A stretch of DNA of 64,000 bases, taken from Anaerohalosphaeraceae bacterium. GTDB taxonomy: Bacteria; Planctomycetota; Phycisphaerae; Sedimentisphaerales; Anaerohalosphaeraceae. The translations under genes and the position numbers were made by a program. Position 1 is the stretch's first letter. Every line of letters starts with the position of its first letter. Under the pieces are notes generated by a model. The model did no database searches. It saw only the letters and a program-made list of their open reading frames with translations, and was not told the DNA's origin. Location: assembly GCA_037479115.1 (NCBI GenBank), contig JBBFLK010000002.1, forward strand, positions 1-64,000, written 5' to 3'. Positions 25,710-34,565 of the stretch are shown piece after piece.

Positions 25710-26372
25710 ATGAAAAGGACTCTATGGGTCGGACTTTTCGCAGCGGGACTGTTTGTCAGCGGCTGCACAAGCGGAGAAGGACACTATCGAAAAGATTATG
25801 ACTATTCCACTATCCAAAAAATTGCCGTTGTGGATGTCATCGGACCGGTCGGCGGGGAAGCCGCCCGCAATCAGATTGCCGACTTTTTCGCAATGGAATT
25901 ACTGAAAAGGGGATATTCGCCGATTGAACGGGCCCAGGTCCACGTCATCCTGAAAGAACAGCAGTTTCAGGCCTCCGCCATCACCAGCGATGAGGATGCC
26001 GCCAAAGCCGGACGAATCCTGAATGTGCCGGCGGTTCTGATTGTCAACATTCCGAAATTCGGTGATGAAATCCAGATGACCGTCAAAATGGTCAACGTCG
26101 AAGACGGCAGCATCTTGTGGCTGTCCAGCGGCAAGGGCAAAGGCAGCAAAACCCTCGGGACCATTGTCGGTGCTGCCGCCGGTGCTCTGATTGGTTATGC
26201 TGTGACCGGTGAAGATGACAAAGTTATCGGGGCTGTAGCCGGGGGCGTGGCCGGCGGAGCAGCCGGAAACCTTCTGACACCCGACCAGACCGAAAAGATG
26301 CTCCAGATTATCCGAAAAGTCTGTGAAACGATGCCGCCCAGACAGGTCCGGTTTCAGTCTATAAAAAACTAA
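25710..26372 (+). CDS. Lipoprotein with glycine-zipper segment, CsgG/PPE-like fold suggested
   Basis: The precursor has 220 residues with lipobox VSGC at Cys19. The mature part begins STIQKIAVVDVIGPVGGEAARNQIADFFAMELLKRGYSPIERAQ, which resembles the start of CsgG-type or PF05643-type periplasmic lipoproteins. The helix-strand VPAVLIVNIPKFGDEIQMTVKMVNVEDGSILW and the closing LQIIRKVCETMP fit the same fold. Near residues 150-190 there is a glycine zipper (GAAAGALIGYAVTG, AVAGGVAGGAAG). Such proteins sit at the outer membrane, but the role here is unknown. An upstream start is rejected because GGAAAGGA precedes the ATG at 25710. Confidence 0.75.
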   Translation: MKRTLWVGLFAAGLFVSGCTSGEGHYRKDYDYSTIQKIAVVDVIGPVGGEAARNQIADFFAMELLKRGYSPIERAQVHVILKEQQFQASAITSDEDAAKAGRILNVPAVLIVNIPKFGDEIQMTVKMVNVEDGSILWLSSGKGKGSKTLGTIVGAAAGALIGYAVTGEDDKVIGAVAGGVAGGAAGNLLTPDQTEKMLQIIRKVCETMPPRQVRFQSIKN

Positions 26373-26426
26373 CGGCAAGCCGGCCGTCCCCGGCCCGCAG
26401 CTGAAACAGCCAACTAAGGATTGTCT

Positions 26427-27749
26427 ATGGAAGAAACCAAACTTCGAGTAGGACTCATCGGCTTCGGAACCGTGGGAACAGGGGTCGCCAAACTGATTCT
26501 CGAAGAAGCCGACGCCATTGCCGCCCGAACCGGGGTCCGGCTGGAACTGGCCTGCGTTATCGACAAGGACACAACCACGCCCCGGCGGGTTTCGCTGCCC
26601 GCAGGGCTTCTTACCGACAATCTGGACCGTCTTTTGAATGACCCGACTATTGACGTCGGCGTCGAACTGGTTGGAGGCACAACCGCCGCTCGGGAAATCC
26701 ACCATCGCCTGCTTAAGGCCGGCAAACATATCGTAACCGCCAACAAAGCCCTCCTGGCTGAATACGGCGAAGAACTGTACACCGCCGCCGTCCAGGCAAA
26801 CCGCTGCATCGGGTTTGAAGCCAGCTGCTGCGGGGGAATCCCGATTATTCTGGCTTTGCGGACCGGCCTGGCCGCCAACCGCATTCTGGGGCTGTACGGC
26901 ATCTTCAACGGAACCTGCAATTACATCCTCAGCAAAATGACCCAAAGCGGGTCCGATTTCAAAACGGTCCTGGCCGAAGCCCAGGCCAGGGGCTATGCAG
27001 AAGCCGATCCGACCCTCGACATCAACGGGACCGACACAGCCCATAAATTGGCCATTCTGGCCGGCCTGGCCTTCGAACGCAGAATCGCCATGACGGATAT
27101 TTACGTCGAAGGCATCGAGCGAATCGAAATCGAGGATATTCGAAACGCCCGTGAAATGGGCTATGTCATTAAGCTGCTGGCCATCGGTGAGCAGAACGGC
27201 GACGGCTCCCTGTCCCTCCGCGTGCATCCGTCGCTGATACACGAGGACACCCCTCTGGCGGCTGTTTCTGGCCCCTTCAACGCCGTCAGCATTCACGGAC
27301 ACGCCGTCGGGCGGACGATGTTCTATGGACGCGGGGCCGGAATGATGGCCACCGCCAGCGCCGTCGTCGCCGATTTAATCGAAATCGGCCTGGGCAGCAC
27401 CCAGCGACTCTTCCGGTCTATTCCCATGATATCCGGAAAACAGAAAAACATCCCCATCAAACCCATTGATGACATTGAATGCCGGTTTTACATCCGGCTG
27501 ATGGCCAAGGATGAGCCCGGCGTGGTAGCCAAATACGGACGGATTCTGGCCAACCACAAAATCAGCATCCGCGGCGCTATTCAGCACGAAGGACGAGGGC
27601 CCGACAATACCGTGCCGGTTGTCATCACCACCCATCCCACTCTCGAGCGAAATATGTTCAACGCACTGGATGAACTGAGCCGCCTGAAAGTCATCAGCGG
27701 ACGTCCCGTATGCATCCGCATTGTCGATATTCCGGAGGACTCGGAATGA
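26427..27749 (+). CDS. hom: Homoserine dehydrogenase
   Basis: Hom reduces aspartate semialdehyde to homoserine for Thr/Met synthesis. It has 440 residues. The NAD(P) fold starts GLIGFGTVGTGVAK. The catalytic domain has TANKALLAEYG, FEASCCGGIPII and IFNGTCNYILSKM, followed by AEADPTLDINGTDTAHKL. An ACT domain occupies about 355-435 (AKDEPGVVAKYGRILANHKISIRGAIQ), indicating feedback control by threonine or similar. ATG at 26427 has AAGGA six bases upstream. Its TGA overlaps the next ATG. Confidence 0.97.
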   Translation: MEETKLRVGLIGFGTVGTGVAKLILEEADAIAARTGVRLELACVIDKDTTTPRRVSLPAGLLTDNLDRLLNDPTIDVGVELVGGTTAAREIHHRLLKAGKHIVTANKALLAEYGEELYTAAVQANRCIGFEASCCGGIPIILALRTGLAANRILGLYGIFNGTCNYILSKMTQSGSDFKTVLAEAQARGYAEADPTLDINGTDTAHKLAILAGLAFERRIAMTDIYVEGIERIEIEDIRNAREMGYVIKLLAIGEQNGDGSLSLRVHPSLIHEDTPLAAVSGPFNAVSIHGHAVGRTMFYGRGAGMMATASAVVADLIEIGLGSTQRLFRSIPMISGKQKNIPIKPIDDIECRFYIRLMAKDEPGVVAKYGRILANHKISIRGAIQHEGRGPDNTVPVVITTHPTLERNMFNALDELSRLKVISGRPVCIRIVDIPEDSE

Positions 27750-28939
27750 CTGCCAAATACGCGATTATTGTTCCGGACGGGGCGGCGGACAACCCGCAGG
27801 AGGTTCTCGGAGGCAAAACGATTTTTGAAGCCGCCGACATCCCCAACATCAACAAAATTGCCCGACAAGGCAAACAGGGAATTGTCCACACTGTCCCCAA
27901 AGGAATGCAGCCCGGCAGCGATGTGGCGATGATGAGTCTGCTCGGATATGACCCGAAGACCAATTATACCGGGCGAGCTCCCATCGAAGCCGCCGCTCAG
28001 GAAATCCCGCTGGAGGAATCGGATTGGGTCTTTCGATGCAATCTGGTCACCACCGCGGACGAACGGATGGTGGACCACAGCGCCGGCCACATCACTACGA
28101 AAGAAGCAACCGCCCTGATTCAGGAATTTGCCAAACTGGTTGAAAATCCTGCCGTACGGTTCTATCCCGGTGTCAGTTATCGGCATTTGTGTGTCATCAG
28201 CGGACAGGATTTTACTAAGGTTACCACCTATCCCCCGCACGATTATCTGGGCCAGAAACTGAGCAAAATCATGCCCAAGGGAAAAGGGGCCGATTTGCTG
28301 AAGGAATTGATGGCCAAATCGCAGCAGTTTTTTGAAGACCATCCTATCAACAAGGTGCGGCGTGACCTGAAGGAAAACCCTGCTACAACCATCTGGCTGT
28401 GGGGTCAGGGACGGCGCGCTTATCTGGAAAAATTTCAGACAAAATACGGGAAGACGGGTGCTGTCATCACAGCCGTTGATTTGGTCCGCGGGCTGGCCAA
28501 ACTCGTTGGATTCGACCTGATTCATGTCCCCGGAGCCACCGGCTATCTGGATACCAACTATGCAGGGAAAGGGGAGGCCGCCATCGAAGCCCTCGATAAG
28601 TACGACCTTGTGCTGGTTCACATCGAGGCCACCGATGAAGCCGGGCACAACGGCAATCCGCTTCAAAAAAAGAAAGCCCTCGAAAATATCGACAAGTTCA
28701 TCGTCGGCCCTGTCTATGAAGCCATTCAGACTTTCGAACAGTGGCGCATCCTTGTAATGCCGGACCATCCGACCCCCTGCGACATCCGTTCGCACGTCGG
28801 AGAACCAGTCCCCTTCGCCATGGCCGGCACCGGTATTAAAAACATTCTCGATGCCCCGTTCAGCGAGCCGAACAGCTTTGAATCCGGCTTTGAAATCGCC
28901 TGCGGGGCGGACTTGATGGAATATTTTCTGAAGCTGTAG
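27746..28939 (+). CDS. aPGM-family putative homoserine kinase (phosphoglycerate mutase-like)
   Basis: The protein has 397 residues of the archaeal cofactor-independent phosphoglycerate mutase family (alkaline-phosphatase fold). Metal/catalytic motifs are visible: IIVPDGAADNPQ, the nucleophile region PGSDVAMMSLLGYDP, VHIEATDEAGHNGN and VMPDHPTP. The family includes a subgroup repeatedly found beside hom and proposed to act as a homoserine kinase when classic ThrB is missing. Start ATGA overlap with hom, with GGAGG upstream, fits that role. A glycolytic mutase activity remains possible. Confidence 0.85.
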   Translation: MTAKYAIIVPDGAADNPQEVLGGKTIFEAADIPNINKIARQGKQGIVHTVPKGMQPGSDVAMMSLLGYDPKTNYTGRAPIEAAAQEIPLEESDWVFRCNLVTTADERMVDHSAGHITTKEATALIQEFAKLVENPAVRFYPGVSYRHLCVISGQDFTKVTTYPPHDYLGQKLSKIMPKGKGADLLKELMAKSQQFFEDHPINKVRRDLKENPATTIWLWGQGRRAYLEKFQTKYGKTGAVITAVDLVRGLAKLVGFDLIHVPGATGYLDTNYAGKGEAAIEALDKYDLVLVHIEATDEAGHNGNPLQKKKALENIDKFIVGPVYEAIQTFEQWRILVMPDHPTPCDIRSHVGEPVPFAMAGTGIKNILDAPFSEPNSFESGFEIACGADLMEYFLKL

Positions 28940-28946
28940 CCGAACC

Positions 28947-29795
28947 ATGTTCAACTCTCTGCAAAAGCTGTTTCGGCGGCATCTTTCATCCGGACAGAAT
29001 GGACAAGAAAAATCCTGCTTTTCGGATTCTTCTTTCGGCAGCCCCGGAAAAGTCGACTTCGAGCGTTTGTGGGAAATGCCGCTGTCTCCGCTCGATGAGC
29101 CGAATCATCGGAAGGCAGGTTTCAGCCAGGCGTTTCTATGGAAAACAGAAGAGGGCAAATGGATTGTCAAAAGGCAATTCGACTATTTTTGCCGGACTTT
29201 CCTGCATCCTTTGACAGGCATTCCGACTCTTGAGAAGGAATTTCATAATCTGTTGCGTCTGCAGCAGGAAGGAATCGCAGTTCCCCGACCTCTTTATTTC
29301 GGCTGCCGCCGGCAAGACGGGCATACGCAGGCTGTCCTAATCACCGAATATGCAAACGGTTTTATCTCCCTGGATACCCTGCTGTCTCGGTGGGCCATCG
29401 AAAGACCGTCTCCGGCTCACCGAAAAGAAATAACGGCTGCCGTCGCATCTGCAATTCGGAACCTCCATCAGCATCGACTTTGCCATCGCCATTTGGTCCC
29501 CAAGCATATCCTTTTGAGACCGGACTGCAAACCCATTCAGGTCATTCTGATTGATTTGGAAGCAACGGAGCCCTTCCGCCCTTTTCGAAAAAATCGGCAG
29601 TCGGATTTAGCCTCTCTGAATTACCGCTGCAGACTGGCCAGTCAAACCGATAAACTACGGTTTTTATTTTCTTATTTGGGAATCTCCAGATGGACTCTCC
29701 CGGCCAAAATGTTTGCGCGAGACATCCTGCAGAAAAGCCATCGTAAGAGCCAAAAGGCACATCAAAGGCGCAAAAACAAAAGGTCCTGTGCCTAA
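28947..29795 (+). CDS. Kdo-kinase/WaaP-like lipopolysaccharide kinase
   Basis: The protein has 282 residues with a compact protein-kinase-like fold. An N-terminal Lys in GKWIVKRQF could bind ATP and FHNLLRLQQEGIAVPRPLYFG follows. The catalytic loop reads HQHRLCHRHLVPKHILL instead of the usual HGDLHPGNIL, with the second acidic site in VILIDLEAT. The HRHL substitution for H-x-D-L removes the usual catalytic Asp, a feature also seen in some WaaP/InaA members. It likely acts on LPS core. Only seven bases separate it from the preceding gene. A clear ribosome site is not seen. Confidence 0.75.
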   Translation: MFNSLQKLFRRHLSSGQNGQEKSCFSDSSFGSPGKVDFERLWEMPLSPLDEPNHRKAGFSQAFLWKTEEGKWIVKRQFDYFCRTFLHPLTGIPTLEKEFHNLLRLQQEGIAVPRPLYFGCRRQDGHTQAVLITEYANGFISLDTLLSRWAIERPSPAHRKEITAAVASAIRNLHQHRLCHRHLVPKHILLRPDCKPIQVILIDLEATEPFRPFRKNRQSDLASLNYRCRLASQTDKLRFLFSYLGISRWTLPAKMFARDILQKSHRKSQKAHQRRKNKRSCA

Positions 29796-29825
29796 ATTCT
29801 TTTGCGGCCTTTCTTCAAAGAAACA

Positions 29826-29855
29826 TTGGTTTTTCAACACCTATAAGGATACAAT
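29826..29855 (+). promoter_or_regulatory. Possible promoter of the exported protease pair
   Basis: TTGGTT (29826-29831) and TACAAT (29850-29855) are 18 bases apart in the gap after the kinase gene, 35 bases before the next start. Confidence 0.4.
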
Positions 29856-29889
29856 ATCCGTAGAATTTGATAAAATAAGGAGCCCTGTT

Positions 29890-31074
29890 ATGGGCGGAAA
29901 GCGGACATGGATATACCTGTTTTTGGCCTGCTATGGGATTCTTGCGGCCGACACGTTCAGACATTTGACCCAACCCAATATTCTCTATCACGGCTACGTG
30001 ATTGCCGCCGATGAGAGCGGCACGGCAGAAATCCACACTCTGGAAACCGGGCTTACGAAAATCAATCTGGCCGATTTTGAACTCCAGATAAACCCGGAGG
30101 GGAGAAATCGACTTGTTCCGGTGCTTTCTATCTCAGATGAAATCGCCTATGAGATAGAGACATCCGCTTTTGAGGAAGCCCTTCGGAAAGAAGCTCGACG
30201 GGGTCCGCTTTTTATTCTCATCGAAATTGACACGCCGGGCGGACGGGTGGACCTGACTCAGCGGCTTTGCGCCGCCGTTTCCGGACTGCGTTTCTGCCCG
30301 ACGGTTGCCTTTATCAAAGGCGAAAAGAACCTCGGGGCTTATTCGGCGGGCACTGCAGTGGCACTGGCGTGTGATAAGATTTATATGGCTCCCAATACAG
30401 CAATGGGGGCCGTAACGGCTGTCGTGGAAACCGACAAAGGGCTTAAGACGGAAAAAGAGGTGTATGGAGAAGCCATCGGTGAAAAATTCGGCTCCGCCTG
30501 GAGAGGATATCTGGCGGCCCTGGCCGAAAAAAATAAGCGCCCGGGTATTCTGGCCAAGGCGATGGAAAATATGGACATTGAAGTGCTGGAAATCCGACGG
30601 GGAAATCAAACCCTCTTCATCGAGGCCAAAAACAAACAGCCCGGCGACCAGGTTGTGGAAGTCTTCTGCAAAAAAGGGGAGCTGCTGACCCTCACACCCG
30701 AACGAGCCGTCCGCTGCGGAATGGCCGATGGTATCGCAGAAAGCCGAAGCCGCCTGCTGGCCTTGCTGAATGCATCGGATGCGCAAATCCAGGTCAATCA
30801 GGACATCCTGAAAGCCCGAGAAGAACTGGAATTGGTCATTAAACGCTTCAACAAACTGATGGAAACCCTCGACCTGCGGTTCAAAGAATTAACCGCCAAA
30901 CAAAACCCGAACCGCTCGGAAGTTCTCAAGGCCCTGCAGGATATTCTTCGGCAGACCGAATCCTTAATCCGCCTCAAACAGAAGTATCCGGATGTTCCGG
31001 TCAGTGAAGAAAAAGTTATCCGATTTCGAAATACCGTAAAAGCCGAGTATGAAAACTTCCGAACAATGCGGTAA
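29890..31074 (+). CDS. Exported ClpP/SppA-like serine protease (first paralog)
   Basis: The protein has 394 residues. A signal/anchor segment lies at 5-20. The crotonase-like protease core has FILIEIDTPGGRVDLTQRL near 108-126 and GAYSAGTAVALACDKIYMAP around the nucleophile Ser152. This is the ClpP/SppA/NfeD1b layout, with a Ser-Lys dyad possible (Lys144/163 candidates). The C-terminal third is a helical, coiled-coil-like region (residues ~290-390) instead of an NfeD soluble domain. The ATG has AAGGAG seven bases upstream; the frame remains open further upstream by chance. It is followed by a paralog. Confidence 0.8.
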   Translation: MGGKRTWIYLFLACYGILAADTFRHLTQPNILYHGYVIAADESGTAEIHTLETGLTKINLADFELQINPEGRNRLVPVLSISDEIAYEIETSAFEEALRKEARRGPLFILIEIDTPGGRVDLTQRLCAAVSGLRFCPTVAFIKGEKNLGAYSAGTAVALACDKIYMAPNTAMGAVTAVVETDKGLKTEKEVYGEAIGEKFGSAWRGYLAALAEKNKRPGILAKAMENMDIEVLEIRRGNQTLFIEAKNKQPGDQVVEVFCKKGELLTLTPERAVRCGMADGIAESRSRLLALLNASDAQIQVNQDILKAREELELVIKRFNKLMETLDLRFKELTAKQNPNRSEVLKALQDILRQTESLIRLKQKYPDVPVSEEKVIRFRNTVKAEYENFRTMR

Positions 31075-31118
31075 AAACAGTCGAAACACAAGATACATGA
31101 AATCATGGAGGTGATACT

Positions 31119-32660
31119 ATGAAATCGTGCAGCCGAATTCCGTTTGTGTTCCTTGCAATTCTGATTTCCATCCCGTCCTGGGCGGACACATTCAAACATC
31201 GCACGACAGGGGAGACCTTTACAGGGTTTCGAACCCACAGAAAATCCGCCGGAAGGGTCCTCGTTTTCAATGCCGAGAAAAATCAGTCCGTTCCGATGGA
31301 TTTGAGCGAATATGAAATTACCCGAGACAATCGGGGTCGACGGGATTCCGTTATGCTCATCCGGCTTGAACAGCCGGAAGTCCTGGTTTCGGAAGCCGTC
31401 GCTCAGGAAGCGGCTTCCATGATTCTCAAAGCCGCCGACCAGGGGCCTAAGGGGATTATCGTTCAGATAGACCTGCCCGGAGGCCAGGGAGGCCCGATGC
31501 GGCAGATTGCCGAGGCGATTACCACCGCCGTGGACAGTACGGGCACCCGTGTAGCAGCGTTTGTGTCGGGCGGCCAGTACGGCGGAGCATTTTCCGCCGC
31601 CGCCATTGTGGCACTGGCCTGCGAAAAAATTTACATCTCCCCTACCGCCGCCATCGGCGCTGTAGGACCGTTAGGAACAGCCGGCACAAAGACCAATGAT
31701 GAATATCTTCAGATGCTCGAAACCTATGCACCGGACAGCTTGTCTTCCTTCAGCGTCTATGCCGCCACATTGGCCCAGCGAAGCAATCGTCCCGAACTGC
31801 TGGCACAAGCTTTAATCGACAAACACTTAACAATTGCCGAAGTCAGAACACCTGACGGGAAAACGTCCATTGTGGAAATCTCCCGCCGCCAGGAAAACCA
31901 GTCCGTGGTGCGGATGATTGCGGAAGGAATGCCGGAAACCGTACCATCCGGCAGCTCTCCCCTTCGCTCCGTCGGCAAACTGCTTTCTCTGCCTTCCGCA
32001 GAGGCCGTTCGCTGGAGATTGGCCGACAAACAGGTCGCCTCTCTCAGCGAAGTGCTTTCCGATATGGGAGTCAGTGAGGTTCCGATTGTCAATGTCGCCG
32101 GTCTGTCCAGCACCATTCAACGATTCTCAACCGCCAAAAAGAATCTGGAGCAGCTCCTGGCCAAAATCCAGGCTCAGGAAGACCGGGTCAGCACACTCGA
32201 AAATCATCTGAATACACTGGAAGAGATAGCCGTCAAAAGCACTGTAACTCGAGAAGTCACGCGCGGCGGACAATACGAAAACTACCGTCGCGGAACGGTT
32301 CGGCTGGTGGATTCAAATCGGCTCTGGGAGCGTTATTATAACGAAAGAGACGCCGGAAACACCGACATTCCCCTTCAGGACCGTTACGGACGCGAAATTA
32401 CAACCCGAGATCGTTCCGGCCTGCGGGACCGGGAAAGAATAACAGAGCAGCAGCCGACCGGAAATATCCCCGAAATCCGGAGGCAGTTAATCGCCATTAC
32501 TTCCGAAATGATTGCCGATTATCAGCGGGCCATCGGCTTGGCTCGGCGCTGGCCTGGGGCGCTTCCCGCCGGAATTTCTCTCGAAACGCTCCAGAAAAAC
32601 CTGCTTTCCGCCCAAACCCTGCTTACGATTCAGCAGCGAAGACTGATGCAGGGATATTAA
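31119..32660 (+). CDS. Exported ClpP/SppA-like serine protease (second paralog)
   Basis: The protein has 513 residues with a cleavable signal peptide (PSWA at 22). After a beta-rich N-terminal part comes the protease-like core: IIVQIDLPGGQGGP at 113-126 and GGAFSAAAIVALACEKIYISP with Ser159, matching the first paralog. It carries A/A/A after the Ser instead of AGT, so activity is uncertain. A long helical C-terminal region (residues ~330-510) includes a coiled coil around 335-380. The ribosome site GGAGGTGAT is very strong. A rho-independent terminator follows. Confidence 0.75.
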   Translation: MKSCSRIPFVFLAILISIPSWADTFKHRTTGETFTGFRTHRKSAGRVLVFNAEKNQSVPMDLSEYEITRDNRGRRDSVMLIRLEQPEVLVSEAVAQEAASMILKAADQGPKGIIVQIDLPGGQGGPMRQIAEAITTAVDSTGTRVAAFVSGGQYGGAFSAAAIVALACEKIYISPTAAIGAVGPLGTAGTKTNDEYLQMLETYAPDSLSSFSVYAATLAQRSNRPELLAQALIDKHLTIAEVRTPDGKTSIVEISRRQENQSVVRMIAEGMPETVPSGSSPLRSVGKLLSLPSAEAVRWRLADKQVASLSEVLSDMGVSEVPIVNVAGLSSTIQRFSTAKKNLEQLLAKIQAQEDRVSTLENHLNTLEEIAVKSTVTREVTRGGQYENYRRGTVRLVDSNRLWERYYNERDAGNTDIPLQDRYGREITTRDRSGLRDRERITEQQPTGNIPEIRRQLIAITSEMIADYQRAIGLARRWPGALPAGISLETLQKNLLSAQTLLTIQQRRLMQGY

Positions 32661-32682
32661 GGGACATTAACCGAATCAGGGG

Positions 32683-32717
32683 CCGCAGGCCCTATCTGTC
32701 GTGCCTGCGGTCTTTTT
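32683..32717 (+). terminator. Intrinsic terminator after the protease pair
   Basis: CCGCAGGC (32683-32690) pairs with GCCTGCGG (32703-32710), loop 12, followed by TCTTTTT. It closes the two-protease transcript. Confidence 0.88.
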
Positions 32718-32835
32718 AAACAAATAGGGATTGTGCTTGACCATGCAAGGGCTTTCATCTATCCTATCTTACCATCCCAACAGAAACAAGAGATAAAAAG
32801 TCCTTTTCGGCCTTCTTTATCCGGGGAGTTTTTTT

Positions 32836-34488
32836 ATGCGAAAAGTTGAAATTTCTGCTCAAAGCAGACTGGTGTTCACGGCGGCTGTCATCCTTCTTTT
32901 CGGGTGCAGCCCCCAGCCGAAACCTGCTTTACCCCTGGAAGAGCCGGTTGACTTAAATACGACTATTGGGAATCTGGCGGATATTTACCAGTTTAATGCC
33001 ATTGAGGTTCGCGGATTCGGCATTGCAGCAGGGCTCAACGGCACGGGCTCTTCTGAATGTCCTCCGGCCTTGCGAAATGAACTGGAAAAATACATTCGCC
33101 AGCAGCTGCCCACAACAGGCGGCCTGAGTCCCCGTCAGTTTATCGACAGCCCCAATACTGCCGTTGTGGAAATCACCGGCACCATCCCGCCTCTGGCTGA
33201 AAAGAAAGAGACATTCGACCTTCTGGTTTTTCCAATCGACCGAAGCCCCACAACCTCTCTGGACGGCGGGTATGTTTACACAGCCCCGCTGAAAGAACGC
33301 AGCACTTTTGTTCGATACGACCAGTATGCCAAAACGTTTGCCACTGCTCACGGACAGCTGTTTCGAAACAAACTGGATGAGGAAAATGCTTCCAACTGGT
33401 ATCTTTTGGGAGGCGGAGTTGTTGAAAATGATGCGGCCGTGTCTCTGGTGCTTCGCAAACCCTCCTTTACAGCTGTGAATGCCATCCGAAACCGACTCAA
33501 TGAACGATTCGGGGCCAATACAGCAGCCGCTGTCTCGTCCTCCGAAATCTCCCTGACAATCCCGCTTCGTTATCGAGACCAGAAAGAACGCTTCCTTTCC
33601 ATCGTTCAAAATCTGTATCTGCCGGAGGATGAAGCCGCCGCGGATCGGCACATCGAAGGGCTCCTGAATAAGTTCAAAAATGAGACCGAAAAATTCAATA
33701 CAGAAACAGCCCTCGAGGCCGCCGGAAGAAAAGTCCTGAGCCGATTGGCCCCTCTGCTGGCCTCCGAAGACCCAGCCATCCGTTTCCATGCCGCCCGATG
33801 CATGCTCAATCTGGGGGACGAACAGGCCCTGCCGGTGATGGAAGCCTTCTGCAAAGACACAAACAGTCCCTACTGTCTGGACGCCCTTGAAACCATAGGA
33901 CTGACCGTCCGTCCCCGCAAATCGGAACCAATTCTCCTCAGAGCCGCTTCCAGCGAGGTTCCGGCCGTCCGCTTAGCAGCTTATAGACAGTTAGAGCGGA
34001 TTCAAAGCCCCTCTATTTCCCGCAACCTTGTCGCCGACAGTTTCGTTGTGGACAGGGTCTTCTGCGGCGGACGCCCGCTCATTTACATCTTTCGCTCAGA
34101 AAAACCCAAAATCGTTCTTTTCGGAAGTCCTATTCACTGCAAACCGGATATTTTCCTTCAATCTGACCAGACAGGTGTTCTTTTGAATGCTACACCATCG
34201 GACCGGATGATTGCGGTGTCGCGAAGGCATCCGGCACGTCCTCGACTGATTGGACCGATTTATTCCAACCGTGAACTGTCCGCCTTGATTCGTACACTTG
34301 GAGAAAGCGCTGACACCAGCAGCAATCCGAAAAAACAGCCGGGGCTGGCCATTCCTTATCAGGACATTATCCTTCTGCTCAAACAGTTGACAGAAAACAA
34401 AATGGTGGATGCAGACTTTTTGGCCGGCCCTATGACTCAGGCGGGTACTTTCCTGCAGAAAGCCGAGCAAAAGACCGATAATAAATAA
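32836..34488 (+). CDS. Lipoprotein with FlgI-like and HEAT-like regions
   Basis: The precursor has 550 residues with lipobox LFGC at Cys24. Residues ~40-300 match the flagellar P-ring protein FlgI pattern, most clearly RGFGIAAGLNGTGSSECPPALR and the downstream NTAVVEITGTIPP and VVENDAAVSLVLRKPSF. FlgI normally forms the P-ring in peptidoglycan. Residues ~300-400 show HEAT-like alpha repeats (DPAIRFHAARCMLNLGDEQALPVMEAF, EVPAVRLAAYRQLERI). No flagellar genes occur nearby, so a non-flagellar envelope role is likely. The start has GGGGAG about ten bases upstream. Confidence 0.7.
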   Translation: MRKVEISAQSRLVFTAAVILLFGCSPQPKPALPLEEPVDLNTTIGNLADIYQFNAIEVRGFGIAAGLNGTGSSECPPALRNELEKYIRQQLPTTGGLSPRQFIDSPNTAVVEITGTIPPLAEKKETFDLLVFPIDRSPTTSLDGGYVYTAPLKERSTFVRYDQYAKTFATAHGQLFRNKLDEENASNWYLLGGGVVENDAAVSLVLRKPSFTAVNAIRNRLNERFGANTAAAVSSSEISLTIPLRYRDQKERFLSIVQNLYLPEDEAAADRHIEGLLNKFKNETEKFNTETALEAAGRKVLSRLAPLLASEDPAIRFHAARCMLNLGDEQALPVMEAFCKDTNSPYCLDALETIGLTVRPRKSEPILLRAASSEVPAVRLAAYRQLERIQSPSISRNLVADSFVVDRVFCGGRPLIYIFRSEKPKIVLFGSPIHCKPDIFLQSDQTGVLLNATPSDRMIAVSRRHPARPRLIGPIYSNRELSALIRTLGESADTSSNPKKQPGLAIPYQDIILLLKQLTENKMVDADFLAGPMTQAGTFLQKAEQKTDNK

Positions 34489-34565
34489 GAGAAGGACACC
34501 GTTAGACGATATAAAGGACATAAATTGTCGCACAACAAGGCTCCTACAAAAAGGTTCAGACAAGA

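Noticed and set aside
25899-28954. Long minus-strand frames across hom and the aPGM gene
   Set aside because: The plus-strand genes are unmistakable; the opposite frames are shadows.
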